Positions 1 to 8,165 of a stretch of 64,000 nucleotides of DNA are shown piece by piece. Source of the DNA: Thermococcus gammatolerans EJ3 (GTDB lineage: Archaea > Methanobacteriota_B > Thermococci > Thermococcales > Thermococcaceae); NCBI RefSeq assembly GCF_000022365.1, contig NC_012804.1, positions 496,001-560,000 of the forward strand, written 5' to 3'. Made by a program: the position numbers and the translations under genes. The stretch's first letter is position 1. The number at the start of each line of letters is the position of its first letter. The notes below the pieces were generated by a model that was not told where the DNA came from, searched no databases, and was given only the letters and a program-made list of their open reading frames with translations.

Positions 1-19
1 AGCGGTAGAGCTCCTCCAT
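1..19 (-). CDS. 5' end of a gene running off the left edge
   Basis: On the minus strand an ATG at 19-17 opens a reading frame starting M-E-E-L-Y-R that leaves the window. It is preceded by a GGTGGGAGG-type ribosome binding site and, about 30 nt further up, a TATA-like element (ATTTAAAAC, about 48-58, minus strand). Six residues are too few to assign a function. The start call rests only on the signal arrangement, which is typical of this genome. Confidence 0.45.
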
Positions 20-81
20 CCTCCCACCGTTGGACGTTCTCGGGGGATGGTTTTAAATCCATCGAAAGGCTTAAGAGTTTT

Positions 82-101
82 GTCAACTTACGTAGATTGA
101 C
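82..101. promoter_or_regulatory. Imperfect palindrome at the predicted transcription start of the membrane protein/HTH operon
   Basis: GTCAACTTACGTAGATTGAC reads as an inverted repeat with GTCAA/TTGAC outer arms and a TACGTA core (16 of 20 positions symmetric). It follows a TATA-like GGCTTAAGAG (about 68-78) and spans the expected start of transcription, just before the GGTGA ribosome binding site at 104-108. A repressor bound here would block initiation. The HTH protein encoded second in this operon is the obvious candidate, which is an inference. Confidence 0.5.
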
Positions 102-113
102 AAGGTGACGATA

Positions 114-824
114 ATGGTTCGCTTTGGCGGCCACTGGAGTGAGTGGGTCCTTACGGGGGTTATAGGTGGGCTGTACCTCTGCTCACTGCTGACAGGGATT
201 GAAGCTCTGGCAACTATAGCAGGAGCCCTCTTCTGGCTTAGCTTACCGACCCTGCTCTTTGGCAGACGGGTGAAGGTTAAGAAAAACAGACTGGTTCTCG
301 AGGTTGGCTGGCCAGTTACCCTGTTCAGGGTTGAGATAGCTCCCGAGGAGATTATAGAGGTGGTTGACCTTGAGAGGGCAGAGGGTGTTCTTCCCCTGAG
401 GTACTACAGGCTTGTTCTGCCACTAACCGTCCTCGCTGTCAGTGTTGGTCTTCTCGGGCTTGTTAAAGACTCAAGGTGGGCTTTTGTATGGTTCGGGTGG
501 ATATACTGGGGAATCGTGGGGGTTATCCCACTCCTGTTCCCTAAAAAGGCCAAAAAATTGAGTGTCATGGCTACTCTTGCGTTTGGAGCTTTTATGTCCT
601 GTTTGGCCAGGTTGCTTGGAATCAAGGAATACCCGATGTACATCGTTACGAGCGTGATTTTAGTGCCGTTCATCACAGACGTCCGGGAGAGAACGGTCGT
701 TCTTGTAACCGAAAAGGGAACGTACCTCGTGTCGTCTCTCTCAGACAGGGAAATTGAGCAGTTTATTGATAACTTGAGGAGACTCATAAGCGGTAGCGGT
801 GGTTCGAATGTTCCGGCTTCCTGA
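114..824 (+). CDS. Multi-pass membrane protein of unknown function
   Basis: I do not recognise a family. The 236-residue product has two hydrophobic N-terminal segments (about residues 12-50), a soluble basic/acidic stretch of about 50 residues that could be a small PH-like beta domain, and several further hydrophobic segments (about 95-195). It ends in a soluble tail containing an amphipathic helix. I chose the ATG at 114 over the GTG at 105 because that GTG lies inside the GGTGA ribosome binding site (104-108), five bases before the ATG. Its 3' end overlaps the following HTH gene by 17 bp, so the two are probably co-transcribed and functionally linked. Confidence 0.75.
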   Translation: MVRFGGHWSEWVLTGVIGGLYLCSLLTGIEALATIAGALFWLSLPTLLFGRRVKVKKNRLVLEVGWPVTLFRVEIAPEEIIEVVDLERAEGVLPLRYYRLVLPLTVLAVSVGLLGLVKDSRWAFVWFGWIYWGIVGVIPLLFPKKAKKLSVMATLAFGAFMSCLARLLGIKEYPMYIVTSVILVPFITDVRERTVVLVTEKGTYLVSSLSDREIEQFIDNLRRLISGSGGSNVPAS

Positions 825-1200
825 GGCCATGGAGCGCGTCTGGCTCATGAGGGCCAAGGGCATGCGCGAGATCGAGATAGCGAGGGAGCTCGGAGTTTCA
901 AGGCAGGCCGTCAACAAGGCCCTGAGGGACGCGAGGGTCAAGCTCTTCGAGGCCTTCTTTGGATTGGCTGAGGTTTTCTCGTGGGAAGTTGCCAGAATTA
1001 ACGCGGAGAAGGGCTTCATGGTAGCGAGGGGGAGGTGCCTCGGCAGGAGCGTCAGGGTTTACGCCTTCTACATCCCAGGAAAGGGCCTGAGAGCGTTTTT
1101 CGAGGGAGATTTTCCAGACTGCGTCCTGAGGCACGCCGTCGAGCTGGGAATCATTGATGAGCCCGATCGGGAAAAGTTAATCAATGCCCTCGAGAGCTAA
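808..1200 (+). CDS. Helix-turn-helix DNA-binding protein
   Basis: A 130-residue protein with an N-terminal HTH of the sigma-70 region 4/Tfx-like kind: residues around 15-40 read KGMREIEIARELGVSRQAVN, with the recognition helix at SRQAVNKALRDA. The C-terminal half (about 60-130) is a small alpha/beta domain with two cysteines that may sense a ligand or form an oligomer. The ATG at 808 is chosen because GGTGG at 798-802 sits five bases upstream; the GTG at 799 is inside that site. It overlaps the upstream membrane-protein gene and may regulate that operon through the palindrome at 82-101 (inference). Confidence 0.8.
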   Translation: MFRLPEAMERVWLMRAKGMREIEIARELGVSRQAVNKALRDARVKLFEAFFGLAEVFSWEVARINAEKGFMVARGRCLGRSVRVYAFYIPGKGLRAFFEGDFPDCVLRHAVELGIIDEPDREKLINALES

Positions 1201-1937
1201 TAGTAACCCTCCTCATAAGCGCTCGTTAAAGCTACGAAAACCGCATAGAATATCGCGCCTAGGGAGACGAGGAGCATGAGGACTACGAGGAGCGGGCTCG
1301 CCTTGGGCTTTAATGCAGCAACTGCCAGCTGAAGCGCTACCATCGCAGATACCACCGTCATCGCCTTCGCGAAGCCGAGCGCCATCTTCCCCTTGAACTT
1401 TGGCGCCAGCTGGAAGACGAGGGGCTGAGAGAAGGGAACAGTAAGCGCGAGGAGGAAGAGCTGGACAAAGATGAGTATGGAAATTTCCCGGTCTGGAAGC
1501 TTCCCATTGATTAGGAGGACCAGGGAGAGCCCTACAAAGACCGTCTGGAGCGCCAAATACTTCCCAACCCGCGGCGGCCTTATTTTCCTTTCGGGCTTCT
1601 CGGGGGCCTCCTCGGATAGCTCCTCAAGCTCGTACTCGCGCTTTGCAACCAAATAAGTCACCGGAATAATCACTCCAAAGCAGGAGAGAAGAACCGCCAT
1701 CAGCCAAGGCATTGGCAGGAAGAAGGAGAGGAGGATCAGGAGGACCCCGGTCAGCATAATTCCGGCCCCCGAAACGCGGTTGGCCCTCCTCCTCGCCCTC
1801 TCCGAGAGATAGGTGTATCCTATCCTAAAGCCTATCCCGGGTTCGTCCTTCGCTGTGAATGTGAGAGCCCCCATGACTATGAGGAAAACCCCGAGGAACA
1901 GCCCGTAGAGAATCCTCAGGAGCTCATACCCGTTCAC
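1197..1937 (-). CDS. SdpI-like membrane protein (paralogue 1)
   Basis: A 246-residue integral membrane protein. The N-terminal half carries the SdpI/YhfL signature (IGFRIGYTYLSERARRRANR, about residues 32-51) between hydrophobic helices; the C-terminal half has four more membrane helices. In Bacillus, SdpI is both immunity protein and signal receptor for the SdpC toxin; no toxin gene is visible here, so the role is unknown. The start is taken as GTG at 1937, behind GGTGGGG, overlapping the end of the upstream paralogue. The linker REYELEELSEEAPEKP is shared exactly with that paralogue. Third gene of an operon with PadR and paralogue 2. Confidence 0.8.
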   Translation of the reverse strand: MNGYELLRILYGLFLGVFLIVMGALTFTAKDEPGIGFRIGYTYLSERARRRANRVSGAGIMLTGVLLILLSFFLPMPWLMAVLLSCFGVIIPVTYLVAKREYELEELSEEAPEKPERKIRPPRVGKYLALQTVFVGLSLVLLINGKLPDREISILIFVQLFLLALTVPFSQPLVFQLAPKFKGKMALGFAKAMTVVSAMVALQLAVAALKPKASPLLVVLMLLVSLGAIFYAVFVALTSAYEEGYY

Positions 1938-2733
1938 CTTTCCCCACCGTGAGGAGCCTGTAGACTGCAAAGATGAGCACGCCGAGGAAAAGGTAGGCCC
2001 CGTAGGTTATTGCGTTGCCCGAGACGAGGCCCGCGTTGTAGAGGAGGGCGAGAGTAACGACGAGAACAATTCCACCGCTCAGAACCGTTGTGAAGAGGCA
2101 CCACGCCCTCAGGCTCCTCGGGTAGAAGGCGACCCTCGCGAAGAATCCCGGTTCCCTGGCCGGAATCGTGAGAACTAACGGAAGAAGCCAGACCAGAACC
2201 GGAACGCCGATAACTCCCCAGAACTTGCTCGAATAGCTGTCCGGCTCACCGCTCGCGTTGAAGTGGGTCGCAACCCTCTCGGGGAGCCTCTCCCACAGGA
2301 GGGCAACCAGCAGGAGGTAGATGGCTAAAAAGCCGAGCTGAATGAGGATGTAGGGTTTTATGCTGATGCTCTGTTTCTCCGTTTCAATCGCTGGAGGCTT
2401 TTCAGGGGCCTCCTCGGATAGCTCCTCAAGCTCGTACTCGCGCCTTGCCATCCACAGGCCAACGAAAAGCTCGGCTCCAACGAAGGCCATCATTACGAGA
2501 ATAAACGCGTTCATCGAAACGCCGTAGAGCGCCAGGACGAGCAGAAGAAGGGAGCATGCTACGGAAAAGACGCCCGCGAACGTGTTCACCTTCTCCCAGG
2601 CCCGTTCGGAGTGATAGGTGTAACCCACGCGAAAGCCGATTAGAGGGTTTTGCTTCTTTCTGAAGGCGAGGGTCAGCAGTCCAGCCAAAAGCAGGGTGAG
2701 GGAAACAAACACCTCGAAGGCCTTCTCGTTCAT
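1924..2733 (-). CDS. SdpI/DUF1648-type membrane protein (paralogue 2)
   Basis: A 269-residue membrane protein with an SdpI-like N-terminal part (IGFRVGYTYHSERAWEKVN, about residues 32-50), a hydrophilic linker and a C-terminal DUF1648-like part (LWERLPERVATHFNASGEPD, about 166-185) with several helices. The order (SdpI first, DUF1648 second) is the reverse of Bacillus SdpI. The ATG at 2733 overlaps the stop of the PadR gene by 4 bp (ATGA), which indicates translational coupling. The function is probably a stress- or peptide-responsive membrane protein under PadR control (inference from context). Confidence 0.82.
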   Translation of the reverse strand: MNEKAFEVFVSLTLLLAGLLTLAFRKKQNPLIGFRVGYTYHSERAWEKVNTFAGVFSVACSLLLLVLALYGVSMNAFILVMMAFVGAELFVGLWMARREYELEELSEEAPEKPPAIETEKQSISIKPYILIQLGFLAIYLLLVALLWERLPERVATHFNASGEPDSYSSKFWGVIGVPVLVWLLPLVLTIPAREPGFFARVAFYPRSLRAWCLFTTVLSGGIVLVVTLALLYNAGLVSGNAITYGAYLFLGVLIFAVYRLLTVGKGERV

Positions 2734-3089
2734 TCCAATCCCTCCAGCCTTATGAGGGTTCTTTCAATCGTCCTGATTTCATCCCTCAGCGCCAACAAAA
2801 CGTCCCTACCGAGATCGGTGAGGCGGTAGTACTTCCTCGGCCTCCCGCCAACTTCAGCCCAGTCGTCTCGCAAAAGGCCGAGCTTCTTCAGGTTCTTCAG
2901 GATGTCGTAGAGGGCTCCTTCGCTCGGGACGAGTTTGCCGTCGCTAAGCTCTCCGAGCCTTTTCCTTATCGCGTAGCCGTGAAGCTCGCCCTCCTCGCTG
3001 AGGAGGGAGAGGACTAGGTAGGAGTAAAGTCCGGAGCGCAGGTCCTTCCTGAGCTTTCTGAGGGCCTTTTCTTTAGGGTTTCCAAGCAA
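2730..3089 (-). CDS. PadR-family transcriptional regulator
   Basis: A 119-residue winged-helix repressor. Typical PadR features are visible: LHGYAIRKRL (about residues 36-45), the recognition region PSEGALYDILKNLKKLGLL (about 55-73), the wing GGRPRKYYRLTDLG (about 81-94) and a C-terminal dimerisation helix. The start is a TTG at 3089 behind GGTGA with six-base spacing. It is the first gene of a three-gene operon with two SdpI-like membrane proteins and probably controls it. PadR proteins usually answer to phenolic or hydrophobic compounds; the ligand here is unknown. Confidence 0.9.
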   Translation of the reverse strand: MLGNPKEKALRKLRKDLRSGLYSYLVLSLLSEEGELHGYAIRKRLGELSDGKLVPSEGALYDILKNLKKLGLLRDDWAEVGGRPRKYYRLTDLGRDVLLALRDEIRTIERTLIRLEGLE

Positions 3090-3095
3090 GCTCTA

Positions 3096-3827
3096 TCACC
3101 ATATGGGCTTTTCTTCGTCTTCCGGCTCCTCAAGTGCCTTTAGCACTCCGTATGCAAACACCACAATTCCAATGACGGCTGCCACAACCTCAAGGAAATA
3201 GGCCAGGAAGTTTAACGTATGGTACGGTCTGGGCTTCATGAAGAAGGCCAGCTGGAAGTAGGCCGCGCCACTGTCTATTATTGTATGCAGACCAATCATG
3301 TATATGAGACCCCTCTTTCCAAAACCCTGCTTTGCCGAATAGGCAAGGAAAACAGCCGTTCCCACGTGGAAAAGCGTTGCGAAGTAACGCTCGGCCATTG
3401 ATAGGAGGGCACTCAACAGGGGCACCTCGACGGAGCCACCCTTCAGGACAACCGGGAGAACCTTGGCCACTGCTATCACAACTGCCTCTGTGACACCAAA
3501 GCCAAGACCAACGAAGACCGCCTCGCGAAGCTTCCTCTCTCTGACCAGGTAGTACTTGATCCCCTCTTGGATGATGCCCGCAGCCAGTCCAAGCCAGACT
3601 GCAACAATCACCATAAACCCAGTTCCCCTCGCGACGACGTCCTTATTTGATGTTATGCCCATTCCCATTAGGGGAAGCTGCTGAACGGGATTTTGGATTA
3701 TCATCGCGAGTAAAAACGCCACAAGGCCCAGAATGAACTCGGCCCACCTCAACTTCCTGAAGCCCACAGCGTAAACTGTCGCCCAGGCCAAGAACCCGCC
3801 GAGAATTATAAATAAAAACGGGGACAT
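3096..3827 (-). CDS. YhfC/PrsW-like intramembrane protease family protein
   Basis: A 243-residue membrane protein with about seven hydrophobic segments. Conserved polar residues inside membrane helices fit glutamic-type intramembrane proteases: IIQEGIKYYLV (about residues 89-99), FGVTEAVVIA (about 115-124), LFHVGTAVF (about 155-163) and GLHTIIDSGAAYF (about 177-189). I start it at ATG 3827, behind a GGAGGAGTGA ribosome binding site; the longer upstream frame overlaps the YbjQ gene and looks like read-through. Substrate unknown. The family assignment is by motif pattern and moderately sure. Confidence 0.75.
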   Translation of the reverse strand: MSPFLFIILGGFLAWATVYAVGFRKLRWAEFILGLVAFLLAMIIQNPVQQLPLMGMGITSNKDVVARGTGFMVIVAVWLGLAAGIIQEGIKYYLVRERKLREAVFVGLGFGVTEAVVIAVAKVLPVVLKGGSVEVPLLSALLSMAERYFATLFHVGTAVFLAYSAKQGFGKRGLIYMIGLHTIIDSGAAYFQLAFFMKPRPYHTLNFLAYFLEVVAAVIGIVVFAYGVLKALEEPEDEEKPIW

Positions 3828-3831
3828 AGCT

Positions 3832-4173
3832 TCACTCCTCCTTCTCGATGACCACCGCAGTCCCGTAGGCGTAAACTTCGGCCATGTTTGAGCTGACGTT
3901 TGAGGTGGCAAAGCGCATGTTAACAACGGCGTTTGCGCCGAGCTCTTTGGCGCTGAGCGCCATCCTCCTTAAGGCCTCTTCCCGTGCCTCGGCCATCATC
4001 TGAGTGTACTCCTTGACTTCACCGCCCTTGATGTTCCTGAGGGCGGCGAGTATGTCCCTACCGATGTGGGTGGCCTTGACGACACCGCCCCTCGCGAGGC
4101 CCTTGACCTCAACGATCCGGTACCCCGGAACCGTCTCGGTCGTTACGACAACAACCCCCTCAATTGTCTCCAT
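3832..4173 (-). CDS. YbjQ-family protein (heavy-metal-binding domain fold)
   Basis: A 113-residue protein of the YbjQ/UPF0145 family, normally a pentamer-forming fold of unknown biochemical role, sometimes annotated as heavy-metal binding. Family marks are VPGYRIVEVKGLARGGVV near the N-terminus, the MAEAREEALRRM helix, and AKELGANAVVNMRF toward the C-terminus. The ATG at 4173 is preceded by GGTGA at five-base spacing. A TATA-like CTTTTATACA lies on the minus strand near 4221-4231. It ends four bases before the next start, so it probably forms an operon with the YhfC-like gene. Confidence 0.88.
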   Translation of the reverse strand: METIEGVVVVTTETVPGYRIVEVKGLARGGVVKATHIGRDILAALRNIKGGEVKEYTQMMAEAREEALRRMALSAKELGANAVVNMRFATSNVSSNMAEVYAYGTAVVIEKEE

Positions 4174-4267
4174 ACATCTCACCCCGATGCATCGAACTTC
4201 GAGGTATTGTTGGATGAGGATGTATAAAAGGCTTTTGATTTGGGAAACAAAAAGGAAGGGCAGAGAA

Positions 4268-4882
4268 TCAAGCCTTGTGGTAGTAGATGGTGTATGTCAT
4301 GGGATCGTCGTAGACCTCCTGTGGAGCAACGGCGTAGAAGTACTTCCAGCTCCAGCCACCGTCGTTCTCGTCGAGGTTCACCTGGAAGTTGCTGGCGACG
4401 AGGTAGGCCGCCCAGACAAGCTGGGAGCAGTAGTACCTATCATCGTAGACCTTCGGCTTGCTGAAGTAGTCGTAGTTGTAGGGCTTTCCAAGCTGCTGGT
4501 AGGCGAACTGAACTGCCCTGAGCCTTATTTCATCACTTACCTTGACCCTCTGGAGGGCAACGACATCGTACCTGCTGAGGAACTCGCTGAGGGGAGTTAT
4601 TATGATGCCTTTCCCGATCTTGGCCTCGATGACCATCCAGTCGTCTATGCTCTCGTTGTACCAGGCCACGATGGCAACGTGGATCCAGTAACCGGGGATT
4701 ATGGCATTAAAAAGGTCCGGGCTGTGGCCATAAACGAGGTCTCCTGGCCTGACATCAGTCGGATACGGGTGCTGATACGTCCTGGTGTCCCAGAAGTAGT
4801 TCAGAAGATCGCCGGCGCTGACCTCTGGAACCGTCGCTCCGAGGAAGAGTAGGGCAACGAAGATTGCACCAAGTCTCTTCAT
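4268..4882 (-). CDS. Secreted permuted papain-fold hydrolase (YiiX/NlpC-P60-like)
   Basis: A 204-residue protein with a signal peptide (MKRLGAIFVALLFLGATVPE, cleavage probably after VSA). The mature part has the circularly permuted NlpC/P60 (YiiX/YaeF) order: RPGDLVYGH then IHVAIVAW with the candidate catalytic histidine, an internal VIEAKIG strand, and late in the sequence YYCSQLVWAAY with the candidate catalytic cysteine. Members are thiol hydrolases or amidases acting outside the cell; archaea lack murein, so the substrate is unknown. The ATG at 4882 follows GGGGGTGA. The gene is a single unit, divergent from dph2. Confidence 0.82.
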   Translation of the reverse strand: MKRLGAIFVALLFLGATVPEVSAGDLLNYFWDTRTYQHPYPTDVRPGDLVYGHSPDLFNAIIPGYWIHVAIVAWYNESIDDWMVIEAKIGKGIIITPLSEFLSRYDVVALQRVKVSDEIRLRAVQFAYQQLGKPYNYDYFSKPKVYDDRYYCSQLVWAAYLVASNFQVNLDENDGGWSWKYFYAVAPQEVYDDPMTYTIYYHKA

Positions 4883-4980
4883 TTGATCACCCCCAATGGA
4901 GCGGAGAATGATGGAAAGGTCATTAATAAACCTTTCCAGATCATTTATAAACTCAACCTGGAACTTCTCGTGGTGGTGAG

Positions 4981-6006
4981 ATGCACGAGGTTCCGCATGG
5001 CGAGATACTGAAGGAGTTGAAAAAACTGGGCGCGGAGTGCGTCCTAATCCAGTCACCAGAGGGGTTGAGGAGGGAAGCCGAAGAGCTCGCGGGCTTTCTC
5101 GAAGAGAATGGTTTAACCGTTATCCTTCACGGCGAGATAAACTACGGGGCCTGTGACCCCGCCGATTCCGATGCCAGAAGGCTCGGCTGCGACGCCTTAA
5201 TTCACCTCGGGCACAGTTACATGCGCCTGAACCTTGAAGTTCCGACGATCTTCGTTCCCGCCTTTGCGAAGGTCGAACTCGTTCCCGCCCTTGAAAAGAA
5301 CATTGAGGAGATTCGGAAGCTTGGAAGGAGGATAGCGCTCGTAACCACCGCCCAGCACGTTCACAGGCTTGACGAAGCGAGGGAGTTCTTGGAGAAGAAC
5401 GGCTTCGAGGTGCTCATCGGAAGGGGCGACTCGAGGGTGAGCTGGCCCGGGCAGGTGCTTGGGTGCAACTTCTCTAGCGCGAAGGTCGAGGCAGAGGGGG
5501 TTCTCTTCATAGGCTCGGGCCTCTTCCATCCGCTTGGGGTTGCCCTCGCTACCAAAAAGCCCACCCTTGCGATAAACCCCTACTCCGGCGATGCAATCTG
5601 GATGGACGCTGAAGCGGAAAGACTGATAAGGAAGCGCTGGGCCCAGATAGCCAAGGCTATGGACGCGAAGAGCTTTGGGGTGGTTGTCAGCACCAAGAAG
5701 GGACAGCTCCGCTTAGCGGAAGCCAAGCGGATTGTTGAGCTCCTTCGAGGGCACGGTAGGAAAGCGAGGCTCATAGCGATGGACCACATAAGCTATCCGA
5801 AGCTTGAGGGCTTCCCCTTCGACGCCTACGTCGTCGTTGCCTGTCCCAGAGTTCCAATAGATGACTACGAGAACTGGCGCAAGCCCGTTTTGACGCCGAG
5901 AGAAGTCGAGCCCCTCCTAGGCCTGAAGAAGGAGTACGAGTTCGATGAGATACCTGGAGTTGAGCGGAGGGAGGACGAGCCTTTAGGCGTTTCGCTCAAA
6001 TTATGA
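4981..6006 (+). CDS. dph2: 2-(3-amino-3-carboxypropyl)histidine synthase (diphthamide biosynthesis, Dph2)
   Basis: A 341-residue protein of the archaeal Dph2 family, which uses a non-canonical radical-SAM [4Fe-4S] cluster to move the aminocarboxypropyl group of SAM onto a histidine of elongation factor 2. The three cluster cysteines characteristic of the family are visible in YGACDPAD (about C58), VLGCNFS (about C162) and VVACPRVP (about C288). Length matches archaeal homologues. The ATG follows a GGTGGTGAG ribosome binding site. A second diphthamide-type gene (Dph6-like) lies at 18736-19377 but is not linked in an operon. Confidence 0.95.
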   Translation: MHEVPHGEILKELKKLGAECVLIQSPEGLRREAEELAGFLEENGLTVILHGEINYGACDPADSDARRLGCDALIHLGHSYMRLNLEVPTIFVPAFAKVELVPALEKNIEEIRKLGRRIALVTTAQHVHRLDEAREFLEKNGFEVLIGRGDSRVSWPGQVLGCNFSSAKVEAEGVLFIGSGLFHPLGVALATKKPTLAINPYSGDAIWMDAEAERLIRKRWAQIAKAMDAKSFGVVVSTKKGQLRLAEAKRIVELLRGHGRKARLIAMDHISYPKLEGFPFDAYVVVACPRVPIDDYENWRKPVLTPREVEPLLGLKKEYEFDEIPGVERREDEPLGVSLKL

Positions 6007-6138
6007 AACTGATACTTCTTCTTTAGGCATCCAGTGAATACTATTGATATTTGTCATTTGTTTTTGTGGGAAGATAGTGCGGTTTGAGGAAACTCTACCA
6101 TAAGAGTTATAAGTTTGAAATTCAAATGACGGGATGTC

Positions 6139-7911
6139 ATGTTGGTCGATGATAAAACTATCAAAGTGATAGAAGAATATCTACGTTCCTGGGAGATTAA
6201 AAAAGCCATCGAACTAGCTTTAAAAGACAATGTATACCTGTTGGCTCTCTTCAAGCTCCTACACGAGAGTGATGATACTCTCAAAATTCGGGCCCTAATA
6301 GCCTTGGAGGAGGTTTTAAAAGCGCTTCCCGACGTTAAACGGCTTATTCTTGTTGATAAGTTTCTCGACGATGTTATTAAGGTGCTGAAGAGTGATAACG
6401 ATGGCGTTTTAATTCATGCGATCAGGACAATTGGTAGGCTCATTGGGGGCATCCCCCTTCATCCAGAGACCTTCGTAAAACTGGCCCACGCTTTCAAAGA
6501 TCTCGTTAAGTCTAGGAAAAATGAGGCCCTTGTACTTGAAATACTCTCTGTCCTTGGGGGGATGAGTGTAACTTCCCCCAGCCCTCGGATTATGGACGTT
6601 ATCTCGAGGCTTCTTAAATCAAAGGATCTTCGCCTTAAGGCTATGGGACTCAGACTTCTTCTTAACGTGAGCACTTATTCCGGGGATCCCTCCCTCTTGA
6701 AAACTCTTTTCTCCGAAATTCCCGAAATGCTGTCGGAAAAGGACGTTCCCCTCGCGGACTTCGTCCTCGACATTCTCTTTGAAATCGCAGGGTATCCATT
6801 GAAGGAGGAGCTCATAGACGATGTTGCCCGCGTACTGACTGCAGTTAAGAACCTCGCTCTTCGAAAGAGCTCAAAACTTGCAGATAAAGCAAGGATAGTG
6901 GCAGAGAAACTCGAGCTTGCCATTCACAATTATTACCTCAAAAATCCAGAGAAAGCCAAGGAGAAAATTCATGAACTCTTGATAAATGAGTACTTTTACG
7001 AGGCCATTGATCTTGCACTGGCGGTTGGGGATACCTACATCTTGAAGTGGCTGGCTGAGATTCTCGAAAAATTCAATAAAGAGACTCTTAAGATCAATGA
7101 AAGAGTTCTACCGGGCCCGAAATACCTCTCTATACCCCCAGAGAAGAAGATCCAAAGGTACATAAGACCTCCAACCTTAGCCCAGTTTAGGGAGGTAAAG
7201 AAAAGTGCCTTGGAAATAGCCCTTAATGAACCTGCTTCTCAGCATGAATTGACTGAAGATGAAAAAATCGAATTGAAACGAGCGGTAGAGGTGGGCGATG
7301 AAGAAAAACTCCTCCAACTATCTAGGAAAAAGCCGGAGGTGGTATTTGAGCTCGTCCGCAAACTTGAAGAGGGAGATAAGTTCGAAAAGATGGACGCCCT
7401 ATGGGCACTATCAAAGCTCGCTGAAAAAATTGAAAGAGGAGTGGCTTTCATCTTAGAACCTGCTGTAGAAAAGCTTCTCGAAGTGGCTCATTCCACAAAA
7501 AACCGGTGGATGAGACTAAGGGCTGCGAAGACCCTAGCGCTGCTCGCTGTGAAGAGCAGAAGTGGTGACAGAGTTGTGGGAGAGTTCATTGAGGACTACC
7601 TCTCAGGGGATGCAAAACGGGTAATCCCAGCCCTAGAGTTCTTCAGCTATTACTTTAACAGGGAATGGGACGAAAAAACTGCAAGGGTCGTGCTCTCCAC
7701 TCTTACCAACCATCTTGAAAAAGAGGAAACCCGTTTTGACGCCCTCCTCGCACTTGAGGCACTCGTGAGATCTGCTCCACCAGAGAGAGCGAGGCTCTTC
7801 ATTCCGTTCATTGACGTACTCAAGGATATCAAAAATTCTGCTTCCCCTGAAGATCAGAAGCTCGCTCTGCGGATCTTGGAGGAGATATCCTCAAAAGTGA
7901 AGCTGGGTTGA
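6139..7911 (+). CDS. Large HEAT/armadillo-like helical repeat protein
   Basis: A 590-residue, almost entirely helical protein built of repeated pairs of amphipathic helices, for example KIRALIALEEVLKALPDVKR (about residues 49-68), VLIHAIRTIGRLIGG, RLKAMGLRLLLNVS and, after a charged linker near 370-385, RLRAAKTLALLAVKSRSGD. This solenoid pattern normally serves as a protein-protein scaffold; no catalytic motif is visible. The gene uses more A/T-rich codons than its neighbours. It ends two bases from the convergent end of a small gene linked to the double-KaiC ATPase, suggesting a shared function. A TATA-like GTTATAAG lies near 6107-6114; the ribosome binding site is weak. Confidence 0.8.
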   Translation: MLVDDKTIKVIEEYLRSWEIKKAIELALKDNVYLLALFKLLHESDDTLKIRALIALEEVLKALPDVKRLILVDKFLDDVIKVLKSDNDGVLIHAIRTIGRLIGGIPLHPETFVKLAHAFKDLVKSRKNEALVLEILSVLGGMSVTSPSPRIMDVISRLLKSKDLRLKAMGLRLLLNVSTYSGDPSLLKTLFSEIPEMLSEKDVPLADFVLDILFEIAGYPLKEELIDDVARVLTAVKNLALRKSSKLADKARIVAEKLELAIHNYYLKNPEKAKEKIHELLINEYFYEAIDLALAVGDTYILKWLAEILEKFNKETLKINERVLPGPKYLSIPPEKKIQRYIRPPTLAQFREVKKSALEIALNEPASQHELTEDEKIELKRAVEVGDEEKLLQLSRKKPEVVFELVRKLEEGDKFEKMDALWALSKLAEKIERGVAFILEPAVEKLLEVAHSTKNRWMRLRAAKTLALLAVKSRSGDRVVGEFIEDYLSGDAKRVIPALEFFSYYFNREWDEKTARVVLSTLTNHLEKEETRFDALLALEALVRSAPPERARLFIPFIDVLKDIKNSASPEDQKLALRILEEISSKVKLG

Positions 7912-7912
7912 A

Positions 7913-8164
7913 CTACTGGAGGAGCTTAATGACGTTTATTGCGTCTTCCCTTGTCTTCACCTTTATGCCTAGGTTTTTCTCTTCCGCAATGATCTGGAGC
8001 ATTCTTTTCGTTGGAAACTCTCCAAGAAATGTAATCATTGTATTATATACCTCTTCTGAATCTCCGCTTCTTTTGAGTTCTCTTATGGTCAGATCCACAC
8101 TTTCAAGCATTGTGCCCAAGAATTGGTACTTCCGTTTCAGGATTTCCATAAGCTCCTCAGTCAT
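7913..8164 (-). CDS. Small helical protein, third gene of the KaiC operon
   Basis: An 83-residue protein, MTEELMEILKRKYQFLG at the N-terminus, predicted mostly helical and charged, ending in KTREDAINVIKLLQ. I do not recognise a family. The ATG at 8164 lies five bases after GGTGG, and the gene starts immediately at the stop of the 100-residue protein upstream, so it is translationally coupled to it. The context (double KaiC ATPase, NitrOD5-like protein, convergent HEAT protein) suggests an accessory or output subunit. Confidence refers to existence, not role. Confidence 0.7.
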   Translation of the reverse strand: MTEELMEILKRKYQFLGTMLESVDLTIRELKRSGDSEEVYNTMITFLGEFPTKRMLQIIAEEKNLGIKVKTREDAINVIKLLQ

Positions 8165-8165
8165 G

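Noticed and set aside
801-815. GGTTCGAATG, similar to a tRNA T-arm
   Set aside because: It is the start region of the HTH gene; no acceptor or anticodon stem around it.
4185-4194. CGATGCATCG, a 10-bp palindrome before the YbjQ gene
   Set aside because: Short, only one copy, and within the leader next to the ribosome binding site; too weak to call an operator.
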